The position numbers were made by a program, and so were the translations under genes. The notes under the pieces were generated by a model. The model saw nothing but the letters and a program-made list of their open reading frames with translations. It searched no databases and had not been told where the DNA came from. Below, piece after piece: positions 4,253-5,385 of a stretch of 5,385 bases of DNA (position 1 is its first letter; each line of letters starts with the position of its first letter). The stretch covers positions 1 to 5,385 of the forward strand of contig CAYIYW010000034.1 in the NCBI GenBank assembly GCA_964367845.1, written 5' to 3'. Source of the DNA: JAHFLV01 sp964367845 (GTDB lineage Bacteria; Patescibacteriota; Minisyncoccia; Phycocordibacterales; DATGWK01).

Positions 4253-5385
<1,133 letters not shown>

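Overview
The window looks like part of a Candidate Phyla Radiation (Patescibacteria, Parcubacteria-like) genome. This is an inference from several signs: the rplJ-rplL pair has no Shine-Dalgarno between its genes, the small proteins are of kinds common in these genomes (wHTH plus nucleotidyltransferase-like, and an MscS-like protein without its cytoplasmic domain), genes are short and promoter-dense, and a 23S rRNA gene sits directly behind unrelated protein genes with no 16S before it. No marker here fixes the lineage further. All convincing genes are on the + strand.

Layout. 1-840: the 3' end of rplJ (ribosomal protein L10), then rplL (L7/L12), closed by a long branched-tip intrinsic terminator. 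841-1032: a branched inverted-repeat element (element 1) and an extended -10 promoter. 1033-1713: a winged-helix protein with a degenerate nucleotidyltransferase-like C-terminal domain. 1714-1901: a TATAAT promoter and a leader hairpin. 1902-2591: a five-helix membrane protein built from an internal duplication and ending in an MscS-like pore helix. 2591-2732: a second copy of the branched element in inverted orientation (element 2), followed by a terminator. 2771-3547: a secreted, proline-rich, ten-cysteine protein of unknown function. 3548-4252: 705 bases without a long gene but dense in structure: a 20-bp hairpin, a near-consensus TTGACA/TATACT promoter, a 13-codon ORF, an intrinsic terminator, a roughly 200-nt region that folds into a closed multi-helix structure, and hairpins leading into the 23S gene. 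4253-5385: the 5' part of 23S rRNA (all of domain I and much of domain II), cut by the window end.

The ribosomal stalk genes (L10 and L7/L12) and the 23S rRNA both serve translation, but each appears to be its own transcription unit; the three genes between them have no evident shared pathway and at least two have their own promoter candidates. The most unusual content is non-coding: the pair of homologous branched elements whose stems have changed on both sides while pairing is kept, and the promoter/short-ORF/terminator and structured-RNA arrangement in front of an apparently unlinked 23S gene.
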